In this document: piece by piece, positions 56,790 to 64,000 of the stretch
Numbering within the stretch: position 1 is the stretch's first letter
Layout: each line of letters starts with the position of its first letter
Notes under the pieces: generated by a model
Databases searched by the model: none
What the model was told of the DNA's origin: nothing
Seen by the model: the letters and a program-made list of their open reading frames with translations, nothing else
From: Vagococcus fluvialis
GTDB taxonomy: Bacteria; Bacillota; Bacilli; Lactobacillales; Vagococcaceae
Length of the DNA stretch: 64,000 bases
Direction: 5' to 3'
NCBI RefSeq assembly: GCF_003337315.1
Contig: NZ_QPJV01000001.1
Span: 62,001-126,000 of the forward strand
Translations under genes and position numbers: made by a program

Positions 56790-56842
56790 AAATAAAAAAC
56801 TGTCTCTTCGTCATATCTCACAAGAGCATGACAAAAAAACAG
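56790..56842 (-). terminator. Riboswitch-controlled terminator upstream of ribU
   Basis: 15-bp stem: arms 56828-56842 and 56800-56814 (minus strand CTGTTTTTTTGTCAT with ATGACGAAGAGACAG, G-U pairs included), followed by TTTTTTATTT. It lies between aptamer and ribU start. Confidence 0.85.
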
Positions 56843-56875
56843 TGCATTATCTGATATTATTCTCAAATAAGCCCT

Positions 56876-56998
56876 ATCTTCTTTACTCCAGACTCTAACT
56901 GTCGGTACTGGAATTACACCAGTTCGACCAAGTAACACAAATTACTCAGTTCGTGGACTATTACCACCGGTCGGGAATTACACCCTGCCCGTGAAGAC
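56876..56998 (-). ncRNA. FMN riboswitch (RFN element)
   Basis: The minus strand carries the RFN signature: GGGCAGGGTGTAATTCCCGA, CCGGTGGT, GTAATTCCAGTACCGACAGT and AGAGTCTGGA, closed by GTCTTC (56993-56998) and GAAGAT (56876-56881) as P1. It senses FMN and should turn off ribU through the downstream terminator. Confidence 0.95.
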
Positions 56999-57027
56999 GA
57001 CCTTTTTTTATTTTTTTTTATACTTCT

Positions 57028-57055
57028 ATTATATAGTAGATGAATAAAATTTCAA
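57028..57055 (-). promoter_or_regulatory. Promoter of the ribU riboswitch transcript
   Basis: TTGAAA (57050-57055), 16-base spacer, TATAAT (57028-57033) on the minus strand. It lies just past the rluB stop. Confidence 0.7.
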
Positions 57056-57065
57056 GAATTATCTA

Positions 57066-57791
57066 CTATTTATTCCCTTTTGCGTCAACTAATAATTGAC
57101 TAACTTCTTTTTTGTTTAATTCTCTGTATTTTCCAGAAGTTAATCCTAATAAATCAAGGTGACCTACTTTTTCTCTTTTCAGCTTAAGGACCGGGAAACC
57201 AACTGCTTCAAACATATTTTTAACTTGATGGTTTCTTCCTTCATGAATAATTAACTCTACAATGCTTGTTCCTTTAACTTTATCAGTAGAAAGAATTTTA
57301 AATCTTGCTGGTGCAGTTTTACGACCATTTATTTTTACACCTCGAGCTAACATTTTCAAATCATCATTAACAGGAGTTCCTTTAATTTTAGCGACATAAG
57401 TTTTATTAATTTCATGTTTAGGGTGAGTTAAGATATTAGCAAATTCGCCATCATTTGTCATAATTAATAAACCAGATGTATCATAGTCAAGACGTCCAAC
57501 TGGGAAAATTCTTTCTTTAACTCCTGGGAAAAAATCTGTTACAACTTTTCGATTTTTATCATCACTTACTGCTGAAATAACACCACGTGGTTTATAAAGA
57601 ACAAAGTAAACTGGTTCTTCTTGATAGACAGGAATTCCGTCAACTTCAATTGTATCTCTATTTCCAACTTTAACACCTAACTCTGTTACTTTTTTACCAT
57701 TAACAGATACACGTCCTTGAAGAATCATCTCTTCTGACTTTCTTCTTGATGCGACTCCACTATGGGCCATTACTTTTTGTAATCTTTCCAT
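57066..57791 (-). CDS. rluB: 23S rRNA pseudouridine synthase, RluB type
   Basis: Modifies uridine near position 2605 of 23S rRNA. The 241-residue product has the N-terminal S4 domain (ERLQKVMAHSGVASRRKSEEMI) and the catalytic aspartate in FPVGRLDYDTSGLLIMTND. The start codon overlaps the scpB stop (TAATG). RluB is standard beside scpAB. Confidence 0.94.
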   Translation of the reverse strand: MERLQKVMAHSGVASRRKSEEMILQGRVSVNGKKVTELGVKVGNRDTIEVDGIPVYQEEPVYFVLYKPRGVISAVSDDKNRKVVTDFFPGVKERIFPVGRLDYDTSGLLIMTNDGEFANILTHPKHEINKTYVAKIKGTPVNDDLKMLARGVKINGRKTAPARFKILSTDKVKGTSIVELIIHEGRNHQVKNMFEAVGFPVLKLKREKVGHLDLLGLTSGKYRELNKKEVSQLLVDAKGNK

Positions 57792-58393
57792 TATATCTCT
57801 TCCTGTTCTTCTTCTAATTTTTCAAATTGTTCTTTGAATCTATCAAAAAATAAATCATTTGGTATTTCTTTTTCCGCATTTTCATCTAATTGCTCAACTG
57901 GTGGTAATTCATCCACTGTTTTAAGTCCAAAATAATCTAAAAAGTAAGCTGTAGTCCCATAAAGTATTGCTCTTCCTGGTCCATCTACTCTTGATTTTTC
58001 TTCGATTAATCTACGAGTCACTAACTTTTGAACAGAACCTGAAGATTGAACTCCTCTAAGCTCTTCAATTTCAGCTCTTGTAATTGGTTGTTTGTAAGCA
58101 ATGATAGACAGACATTCAAGAGCTGCCTGTGATAAGGATTGATTAATAGATGATTGAGCATATTGTTTTAAAAGAGAAGCATATTCTTTTTTAGTACTTA
58201 ACATAAAACGATCTCCAACTTCTAAAATCGTTAAACTGCTCTCTTCTGATTCTTCATAATTTTTTTTTAATTCAGTTATTTCATTATATAAACTTGCTGT
58301 TGAAAGATTAATCATATGAGAAATTTCTGTTAAGGTTAATCCTTCATTACCTGCTACAAATAATAAAGCTTCTATTTTACTACTGACTTTCAT
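57791..58393 (-). CDS. scpB: Segregation and condensation protein ScpB
   Basis: Winged-helix partner of SMC and ScpA in chromosome condensation. The 200-residue product has the ScpB pattern KIEALLFVAGNEGLTLTEIS, LSQAALECLSIIAYKQPITRAEIEELRGV and GPGRAILYGTT. I use ATG 58393 (AGGTG 6 bases before) over GTG 58402. Coupled to rluB downstream. Confidence 0.95.
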   Translation of the reverse strand: MKVSSKIEALLFVAGNEGLTLTEISHMINLSTASLYNEITELKKNYEESEESSLTILEVGDRFMLSTKKEYASLLKQYAQSSINQSLSQAALECLSIIAYKQPITRAEIEELRGVQSSGSVQKLVTRRLIEEKSRVDGPGRAILYGTTAYFLDYFGLKTVDELPPVEQLDENAEKEIPNDLFFDRFKEQFEKLEEEQEEI

Positions 58394-58402
58394 TTCTTTC
58401 AC

Positions 58403-59149
58403 CTACTTAATATTTCTAAACAAGACAATTGGTTCTATAGCTGATTTTTGCTTAGCAATAATTTCGCCTGATTTAATTAACTCAAGCAAAGCCATAAATG
58501 TCGTTACAATTTCATTTCTCGTATAAACGTAAAATAGGGATGTGAAATGTAAACCATTGGCATTGTCATTTGAAAAAACACGGTTCATAATTTCATCTAT
58601 CTTATCATCAATACTAAATTCTTCTGAAACGATAGTCGTTTCCATAGGCTCTAAGTCTTTTCTACGATTCAAAATATCACTAAAAGCTAAAAATAAATCA
58701 ATTGTTGTCACTTCATTGGGTGCTAGAGGTGCTACTAAGTCTTTATATTCATCTAAATTAGTTGCTTCTTTAGTGTAAAACTTACCACGCTCGATTTCTT
58801 TTTCTTTTAAAATACTTGCTGCATATTTAAATTTTCGATACTCAAGTAGCTGAGCGACTAATTGTTCTCTTGGATCTATTTCATCTTCATAGTCACTCTC
58901 AAGTAACTCAACTTCAACTTTTGGTAATAAGGTCTTACTTTTTATCGACATTAAAGTTGCAGCCATTACAATATACTCACCTGCTAACTCTAAATCCAAC
59001 TCTTTCATAGACCTAATATAGTACATATATTGTTCAGTAATTTCTGAAATCGGAATATCGTAAATATCAATTTCAAGTGTTTTAATTAGATGAAGCAATA
59101 AGTCTAGAGGACCTTCAAAGATTTCTAATTTTACATTTAATTCTTTCAT
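58403..59149 (-). CDS. scpA: Segregation and condensation protein ScpA
   Basis: Kleisin subunit linking the SMC heads. The 248-residue product has LEIFEGPLDLLLHLIKTLEIDIYDIPISEITEQYM, a middle acidic linker and a C-terminal FMALLELIKSGEIIAKQ winged helix. It is next to scpB and xerD, conserved order. Confidence 0.95.
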   Translation of the reverse strand: MKELNVKLEIFEGPLDLLLHLIKTLEIDIYDIPISEITEQYMYYIRSMKELDLELAGEYIVMAATLMSIKSKTLLPKVEVELLESDYEDEIDPREQLVAQLLEYRKFKYAASILKEKEIERGKFYTKEATNLDEYKDLVAPLAPNEVTTIDLFLAFSDILNRRKDLEPMETTIVSEEFSIDDKIDEIMNRVFSNDNANGLHFTSLFYVYTRNEIVTTFMALLELIKSGEIIAKQKSAIEPIVLFRNIK

Positions 59150-59167
59150 TTATTCTGTCATCCTTAT

Positions 59168-60064
59168 TTAAGCTCTTGGGAAGTATGTCTTATAGACATC
59201 TGCCATTCTCTTTTTGCTAATATGAGTGTAAATTTGAGTTGTTGAAATATCTGCATGACCTAATAATTCTTGAACCACTCTTAAATCAGCACCGTTTTCA
59301 AGTAAATGAGTGGCAAAACTATGTCTTAATGTATGAGGAGTTACTTCTTTTTCAATCCCTGCTTGAGTAACATACACTTTAAGGTTTTTCCAAATTCCTT
59401 GTCGTGTAAAACCTTCACCTTTGTAGTTCAAAAATAGAATATTGGTTTTATCTTTTTTGTTTTTTGCTAACAATTCAGGACGAGACTTCTCTAAGTAAAG
59501 ATTTACCCACTTAATAGCCACGTCACCTAAAGGAATAATTCGCTCTTTATCTCCCTTACCAACAGTTTGCAATAACCCTAATGAGAGGTGCAGGTCATCA
59601 AGCTTTAAAGTGATTAACTCAGTTACACGTAAACCTGTTGCATACATAACTTCTAAAATAGCACGATCTCTAATACCTAATGCATCATTTGTATCAGGAG
59701 ACTCAATGATTTTCTCCACTTCTTTAATGGATAATGTTTTTGGTAAACGTTGTGTTTTTTTAGGTGTGTCAATGTGTTGCATAGGGTCATTGTCTGTCAT
59801 TCTTTCTTGGCGTAAAAATTGATGGAATTTTCTTAATGATGAAACCATTCGAATAATCGTTGCTGAGGACTTACCTTCATTTCGTAAAAATTCTAAGAAA
59901 TCTAAAACCAAATATCGATCCACCTGTTCCCAAGAGCTAATCTCTTTTTCATCCAAGAAGGAAAAATATTGACTTAAGTCTCTCTTATAACTTTGAATAG
60001 TATTCTCAGATAATCCGCGTTCTATTTTTAAATAATGTAAATACTCTTCTAAATGATTTTTCAT
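59168..60064 (-). CDS. xerD: Tyrosine recombinase XerD
   Basis: Partner of XerC at dif. The 298-residue product has catalytic R in ATGLRVTE, the HTLRHSFATHLL box, a HADI histidine and the nucleophile in STTQIYTHIS. It precedes scpA. The N-terminal region (YLKIERGLSENTIQSYKRDL) is the phage-integrase SAM-like fold shared by all Xer proteins. Confidence 0.95.
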   Translation of the reverse strand: MKNHLEEYLHYLKIERGLSENTIQSYKRDLSQYFSFLDEKEISSWEQVDRYLVLDFLEFLRNEGKSSATIIRMVSSLRKFHQFLRQERMTDNDPMQHIDTPKKTQRLPKTLSIKEVEKIIESPDTNDALGIRDRAILEVMYATGLRVTELITLKLDDLHLSLGLLQTVGKGDKERIIPLGDVAIKWVNLYLEKSRPELLAKNKKDKTNILFLNYKGEGFTRQGIWKNLKVYVTQAGIEKEVTPHTLRHSFATHLLENGADLRVVQELLGHADISTTQIYTHISKKRMADVYKTYFPRA

Positions 60065-60220
60065 CTTTTCACACCTCGCTAACTTTACCTATTCTATCAG
60101 TTTTTATATATGAATACTATAATTATTATGTCAACTTATTTTATTTTTAATTTAGTAATGGACATTTAAAGAGGAAGAATATACAATAGGTATATTGTCG
60201 AAATAAAGGGTGTGAGACCG

Positions 60221-60970
60221 TTGCTGCCAACTCAAAATGATTACGATAACCTTTATTTATTTGATATTATTCAAGTAAGTAACGAAAAATATCGTAACAG
60301 TTTAATTCAGTATTATGAAGAAAAAAAAATACTTTTTAAAGTATCTGTTATTTTAGATATTCCAATCGTTTTTGTGCTATCCATGTTCAGTACGATTCAT
60401 TTTAAGAATCCATGGTGGGCTTTTTTTATGTACTTTTTTATCATATTTTTAATCAGTTTTTTCATTATTTGTATTCCGGTTTATCATTCGATTAGTAAAT
60501 CGATTAAAGAAAAAGAAAGAAAATTGTTTCAAGAAGTTGACGAACACCTTTCTGAGTTAGCAACTCAAAATTATTTTTCAAAAGAGGCTAAGGCTAAACG
60601 TTTATTAAATCAAGAGTTTGAATTAGTTAAACTACAGCCCCTATCTTCAAAAAAAATAAATCTCATACTAGAAAACCAATCACTTGCTTCTCAAACCATC
60701 GATTTTCGAAATAAAGAAACAGATGAAGTAGAACGTTCTGTGACAATTTTTTACGAACAACAACCTTTAAAACCTATAGCATTAGCTACAGTTAATTTTT
60801 TAGGAGCTGATAAGACCTTCTCAATTCAAGCTCAAATTCCAATTGAGTACGAAATTGTTAATGGACTTGTTAGCGAACAACTAATTTATTTCGATAAAGA
60901 TGATTACGTTGTTAATCCAACTGTCTATATTGACAGATATCATTTCCACGAATTATATCAAGCAAACTAA
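60221..60970 (+). CDS. Hypothetical two-helix membrane protein
   Basis: Not recognised. About 249 residues from a TTG start (AAAGGG 10 bases upstream; a GTG at 60212 is too close to that site). Two hydrophobic helices (about residues 43-62 and 67-90) separate a short N-terminus from a larger cytoplasmic-looking C-terminal domain with a basic helix (SIKEKERKLFQEVDEHLSEL) followed by beta-rich sequence. It lies between xerD and tag and runs into tag with a 20-base gap. Confidence 0.65.
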   Translation: MLPTQNDYDNLYLFDIIQVSNEKYRNSLIQYYEEKKILFKVSVILDIPIVFVLSMFSTIHFKNPWWAFFMYFFIIFLISFFIICIPVYHSISKSIKEKERKLFQEVDEHLSELATQNYFSKEAKAKRLLNQEFELVKLQPLSSKKINLILENQSLASQTIDFRNKETDEVERSVTIFYEQQPLKPIALATVNFLGADKTFSIQAQIPIEYEIVNGLVSEQLIYFDKDDYVVNPTVYIDRYHFHELYQAN

Positions 60971-60990
60971 CTATTAGGAGTTGTTTTTTT

Positions 60991-61560
60991 ATGACTGATA
61001 AATGTCCTTGAGCTTACCGTAGTAAATTAGAGTTAGATTATCATGATTCTCATTGGGGGTTCCCGCTTCATGATGAAGAGATGTTATTTGAGATGTTAAT
61101 ATTAGAAACGATGCAAGCTGGTCTTAGCTGGACGACTATTCTAGCTAAAAGAGAAGCTATGAAAGATGCTTTTGATCAATTTGATCCACATATTATTAAA
61201 AATTACACTGATGAAAAATTAGCTGATTTACTAACAGATGATAGGGTCATCAGAAATAAATTAAAAATTAAAGCAACTGTATCAAATGCCATAGCCTTTT
61301 TAGAGGTTCAAGAAGCACACGGTACCTTTGATAACTACATTTGGTCTTTTGTAGACCATACACCTATTCAAACTAATTTTAAAAATATAGAAGATGTTCC
61401 TAACTTTTCACCACTTGCTGAAACTATTTCAAAAGATTTAAAGAAAAAAGGATTTAAATTTATTGGACCAACGACTGTTTACGCATTTATGCAAAGCATC
61501 GGTATGGTAAATGACCATTTAACAACCTGTCCAATTCACAAAAAAGCAGCTGCTCACTAA
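60991..61560 (+). pseudogene. tag: DNA-3-methyladenine glycosylase I with in-frame UGA at codon 7
   Basis: Excises 3-methyladenine from DNA. The frame opens at an ATG (60991) 10 bases after AGGAG, reads MTDKCP, meets TGA (61009-61011) and continues in frame as AYRSKLELDYHDSHWGFPLHD, then LFEMLILETMQAGLSWTTIL through to NDHLTTCPIHKK. In homologues the stop position is a conserved Trp after RCP/RCG (Trp6 in E. coli). The Cys at codon 5 and the early His are zinc ligands, so a restart at 61081 would lack part of the metal site. Hence probable pseudogene, unless the UGA is read through. Confidence 0.75.
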
Positions 61561-61580
61561 AATGAGTAGCTGCTTTTTTT
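61541..61580. terminator. Terminator shared by tag and fur
   Basis: AGCAGCTGCTCA (61545-61556) with TGAGTAGCTGCT (61563-61574, one G-U), A and T runs outside. Confidence 0.85.
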
Positions 61581-62031
61581 AACCATTTTGTTGGCAATTT
61601 TTACAAACACCATGAAAAGTAAGACGATGATCACTTACTTGAAATGCAAATCGTTGTTCAACAACTTTTTCAACATCTAAAAGTAAATCATCCTCAATCT
61701 CCTCAATATCACCACATTCTAAGCATAGTAAATGATGATGGAAGTGTTTTGCCCCTTCTTTTCTCATATCATATCTAGCAAGTCCATCAGTAAAACTGAT
61801 TTTGTCTAAGATTTTTAGCTCAGTCAACATTTCTAATGTTCTGTAAACTGTTGCTAGTCCAATATCAGGAGACTTAAGCTTAGCTAACATATAAATCTCT
61901 TCTGCTGACAAGTGATCCTTTTCATTTTCTAGTAAAACAAGGACTGTTGTTTCACGTTGAGGAGTTAGTTTGTAACTAGCTTCTTGTAACTTCTTTTTAA
62001 TTTTTTTCAACGAATCAATTGTGTTCTCCAT
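61579..62031 (-). CDS. fur: Ferric uptake regulator Fur
   Basis: Iron-responsive repressor. The 150-residue product closely resembles Bacillus Fur: SYKLTPQRETTVLVLLENEKDHLSAEEIY, GLATVYRTLEMLTELKILDKI, the metal motif HFHHHLLCLECGDIEEI and the C-terminal CKNC zinc pair. A second Fur-family gene (zur) is at 5.7 kb. The promoter carries a PerR-type box. Confidence 0.93.
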   Translation of the reverse strand: MENTIDSLKKIKKKLQEASYKLTPQRETTVLVLLENEKDHLSAEEIYMLAKLKSPDIGLATVYRTLEMLTELKILDKISFTDGLARYDMRKEGAKHFHHHLLCLECGDIEEIEDDLLLDVEKVVEQRFAFQVSDHRLTFHGVCKNCQQNG

Positions 62032-62050
62032 GGGAGCAAAGCACTCCTTT

Positions 62051-62086
62051 TTATAATAATTATAATCTGTAATATGTGTTTTACAA
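62051..62086 (-). promoter_or_regulatory. fur promoter overlapping a perfect PerR-type box
   Basis: TTGTAA (62081-62086), 16-base spacer, TATAAT (62059-62064) on the minus strand. The 15-mer 62051-62065 is TTATAAT-A-ATTATAA, identical to the PerR consensus TTATAATNATTATAA. Repressor binding would cover the -10. Confidence 0.75.
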
Positions 62087-62122
62087 TAACACTCTATATT
62101 AGATTATAATTTATATAAATAA

Positions 62123-62140
62123 GAATTGCAATCATTCTCA
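62123..62140 (-). promoter_or_regulatory. Fur-box-like motif upstream of fur
   Basis: Minus strand TGAGAAT-G-ATTGCAA resembles the 7-1-7 Fur box (TGATAATNATTATCA) with 10 of 14 half-site matches. It overlaps the cvfB stop codon and is about 40 bases upstream of the fur -35. Weak. Confidence 0.3.
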
Positions 62141-63010
62141 ATTAGATTCATTATTTTTTACTAAAATTGTCCAACCATCTTCTTGAATAATCATCTTTTC
62201 TTTCATCAAAGAACCTAAAGCACGTTTAAATTGTCCCTTACTTATAGCAAAGGTTTCATTTATTTCTTCTGGCGTTGATTTATCTGAAAATGGTATTTTC
62301 CCTTCAGCTGATCTTTCTAAAAAGGTTAAAATCATTTGGGCATCTGAGGAAATCACTTCATAACCACGAGGCTTTAAAGAAATATTAAGCATGCCATCTG
62401 GTCTAACACCAATCACACGACCTGATACTTTTTGGCCAAGTCTAGGCTCTTCAAAACGCTCAGAAGGATGGATAAATCCGATATGTTTATCATCAGTTAT
62501 GATAAATGTCCCAACTAATTTAAGTCGGTAAACAATTCCTTCAACGTTTTTGTTTTGCATTTCTTCTTTGCTAGCTGCAACTGACATAGCTAAAAAATCC
62601 ACGTCATCAGCTAATGTTGCCCACAGACGGTCCTTTTCATCAATCTTTAAGCTAACAAGCAACTGATCCCCTTTTTTAGGCCATAATTGACGCATCTCAG
62701 GTAACTCATCAAGAGAAACAACAATTTCCTTATCTGGTAAACCAATATCAACAAAAACACCTAAATCTTTTCTAGACATAATCACCTCAGCAAAACCTTG
62801 ATGACCTTTTCTAATAGTAGGTATTTTAGTAGTGAAACGATTTTGAGCCTTTTGATTTTGATAAGCAAAACCTTCAATCATATTACCGATTGCTTGCTCG
62901 CCTTCTGTTTTATCTAATAAAAATGTAATACCATTTTTTTGGACAAAATAACTATGATCATTTTCATCAAAGATCATTCCATGCCACACCTGTCCTAGCA
63001 ATTCATTCAT
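62138..63010 (-). CDS. cvfB: S1 RNA-binding protein CvfB
   Basis: RNA-binding protein required for virulence-factor expression in Staphylococcus; cellular role is post-transcriptional. The 290-residue product has three S1-like domains (about 1-65, 66-140, 145-220; KDLGVFVDIGLPDKEI and IGFIHPSERF blocks) and a C-terminal winged helix (FLERSAEGKIPFSDKSTPEEINETFAISKGQFKRALGSLMKE). Stop is TGA. Name by homology with YitL/CvfB. Confidence 0.88.
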   Translation of the reverse strand: MNELLGQVWHGMIFDENDHSYFVQKNGITFLLDKTEGEQAIGNMIEGFAYQNQKAQNRFTTKIPTIRKGHQGFAEVIMSRKDLGVFVDIGLPDKEIVVSLDELPEMRQLWPKKGDQLLVSLKIDEKDRLWATLADDVDFLAMSVAASKEEMQNKNVEGIVYRLKLVGTFIITDDKHIGFIHPSERFEEPRLGQKVSGRVIGVRPDGMLNISLKPRGYEVISSDAQMILTFLERSAEGKIPFSDKSTPEEINETFAISKGQFKRALGSLMKEKMIIQEDGWTILVKNNESN

Positions 63011-63125
63011 TCTTTATTCATCCTTTCAAATTCAATTCAGTATACCATAAGTTGTAAATCAATAACCACATTAATAGATTGAGATTTTAGATTTATTATA
63101 CTAAATTAATCTGTAACTCTCTTTC
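63011..63125. other. 115-base gap between cvfB and azlD
   Basis: A+T-rich; no gene or terminator found. It probably holds the cvfB promoter. Confidence 0.5.
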
Positions 63126-63461
63126 CTAAAAGATACCTAAATATCTAACTAAAGTCATAGCAACTATCCCGAAAACAACAGTCCACATTAAGCTTTTAGT
63201 TAGAAAGGCAATTACTAAAGTAGGAAGTGTTACAACTAAATTTTCAATGTTAATAGTTGTAAGCTTCCCTTTTTCAATAATAAGTAAATTTTGAATTAAA
63301 AGAGCCGTTAAAATACACATTGGGATATAAGTCATAAATTGCTTCCAAAACTTAGAGAAAGTCATTTTTTTGCTAAAAATAAAGGGTGCTATTCTTGGAA
63401 TCCAAGTCACTAAACCACAAGCTATAATCAACATTAATAAATTAAAACTATTCATCGCCAT
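63126..63461 (-). CDS. azlD: Branched-chain amino acid exporter subunit AzlD
   Basis: Small membrane partner of AzlC. The 111-residue product has four hydrophobic segments (about 5-22, 38-60, 72-88, 92-110) and the family start LLMLIIACGLVTWIPRIAPFI. It overlaps azlC by 14 bases. The pair exports branched-chain amino acids. Confidence 0.92.
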   Translation of the reverse strand: MAMNSFNLLMLIIACGLVTWIPRIAPFIFSKKMTFSKFWKQFMTYIPMCILTALLIQNLLIIEKGKLTTINIENLVVTLPTLVIAFLTKSLMWTVVFGIVAMTLVRYLGIF

Positions 63462-64000
63462 CTAAAAACACCCCAATTCCACAACCAAATAAAGTCGCCC
63501 CTAATACACTTAATTCAATACTAATAAAATTAGATAAAATATATAAACTAATAATAACTGATAGAATAATTAATAACGTTTTCTTTGCATTTACTTTGAG
63601 TTGTCCTTCAATTTGTAAAACAATCAAGCCTATAAACATCGCTACTAATGCGAAGTCTAAACCAAATTGATTAGGATTTGGAATCAAGTTACCAATTAAT
63701 GCTCCTACTAAAGTTGAGAAAATCCAAACTAAATAAGCTGTAATATTTAAACCATTTACCCATTTAAAAGAAACATTTTTGCCATTCATAATAGGATTCA
63801 TTAGAACACCATAAGATTCATCTGTTAAAAGTGTTCCAATACCAATCGATTTAGCCATTGAAAAGTCTCTAAAATATTCTGCAACAGATAAACTCATTAA
63901 AAAATGTCTCGCATTAACTAAAAATGTTGTGAAAACAATAGCTGAGAATGGACTGTTTGTAGCTAACATGCCAATAATAATAAATTGAGAACTACCACCA
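63448..64000 (-). CDS. azlC: Branched-chain amino acid exporter AzlC (5' part missing)
   Basis: The frame stays open to the right edge (GSSQFIIIGM before the first internal Met), so the start is outside the window. The visible 183 residues have at least five hydrophobic segments and the AzlC block VFTTFLVNARHFLMSLSVAEYFRD and LTDESYGVL. It pairs with azlD. A CodY link is plausible but its promoter is not in view. Confidence 0.92.
   Translation of the reverse strand, partial: GGSSQFIIIGMLATNSPFSAIVFTTFLVNARHFLMSLSVAEYFRDFSMAKSIGIGTLLTDESYGVLMNPIMNGKNVSFKWVNGLNITAYLVWIFSTLVGALIGNLIPNPNQFGLDFALVAMFIGLIVLQIEGQLKVNAKKTLLIILSVIISLYILSNFISIELSVLGATLFGCGIGVFLDGDE

Noticed and set aside
56756-56938. 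60-codon open frame on the minus strand upstream of ribU
   Set aside because: It lies entirely within the FMN riboswitch aptamer and terminator and has no family match; it is a by-product of structured RNA.
60991-61560. Reading UGA as tryptophan genome-wide (code 4)
   Set aside because: TGA ends cca (29276-29278) and cvfB (62138-62140) in tight gene overlaps, and Trp is TGG elsewhere, including within tag.
1-64000. CRISPR array, tRNA or rRNA genes, insertion sequences
   Set aside because: I looked for spaced repeats, cloverleaf-ending CCA genes, transposases and terminal inverted repeats and saw none.

Overview
The window is a gene-dense, low-G+C (about one third G+C by eye) chromosomal segment from a Firmicute of the order Lactobacillales. 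Family content and gene order (phoH-pgpH-ybeY-dgkA-era-recO; xerC-hslV-hslU-codY; topA-dprA-rnhB-rbgA; der-rpsA-cmk; xerD-scpA-scpB-rluB-ribU) point to Enterococcaceae, most probably Vagococcus. The genus is my inference from remembered gene order, not a computed result. I see no rRNA, tRNA, CRISPR array, prophage or insertion sequence. Most genes lie on the minus strand.

Layout. 1-5.7 kb: ribosome and envelope housekeeping operon (recO, era, dgkA, ybeY, c-di-AMP phosphodiesterase pgpH, phoH) with rpsU upstream. 5.7-8 kb: zur and, divergently, the PPDK regulator ppsR, then a LacX-like mutarotase. 8-18.6 kb: codY, the HslUV protease, xerC, trmFO, topA, dprA, rnhB, rbgA, lepB. 18.7-31.7 kb: ctpA, yozE, msrA, ypmS, ypmR, degV, a hemolysin-III-like protein, a permuted papain-like protein, folA-thyA, an Uup/YfmR-type ABC-F protein, cca, dapB and a MazG-like hydrolase. 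31.7-43.4 kb: the most metabolically distinctive part, a 2-oxo acid dehydrogenase operon (E3, a PfoR-like PTS_EIIC_2 membrane protein, E1alpha, E1beta, double-lipoyl E2, Ptb, Buk) with a divergent LysR regulator and a D-2-hydroxyacid dehydrogenase. 43.4-53.8 kb: reoY-ypiA with a degenerate dehydroquinate-synthase-like gene, glsB, hup, der, rpsA, cmk, a LysM protein, recQ-ypbB. 53.8-64 kb: ferredoxin, oatA, ribU with its FMN riboswitch, rluB, scpBA, xerD, a small membrane protein, tag interrupted by an in-frame UGA, fur, cvfB, and azlD with a partial azlC.

How the genes fit together. The 2-oxo acid operon would oxidise an alpha-keto acid to acyl-CoA plus NADH and recover ATP through Ptb/Buk, while the neighbouring D-2-hydroxyacid dehydrogenase could reduce the same class of keto acid and reoxidise NADH. 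The shared control region carries a CodY-like box, two cre-like sites and a LysR-type inverted repeat, linking the module to branched-chain amino acids, carbon supply and a LysR effector; codY is in the same window. The reoY-ypiA pair belongs to the ClpCP/MurA control system known from Listeria; its neighbour keeps the AroB fold signature but has lost the metal-binding histidines.

The strongest oddities are the tag gene with UGA at a conserved tryptophan codon, the AroB-like pseudoenzyme, the membrane transporter inside a dehydrogenase operon, hairpins on the dprA ribosome binding site and the trmFO leader, a structured hup leader, and a perfect PerR-type box on the fur promoter. No wholly new multi-gene system (for example a defence island) is evident.
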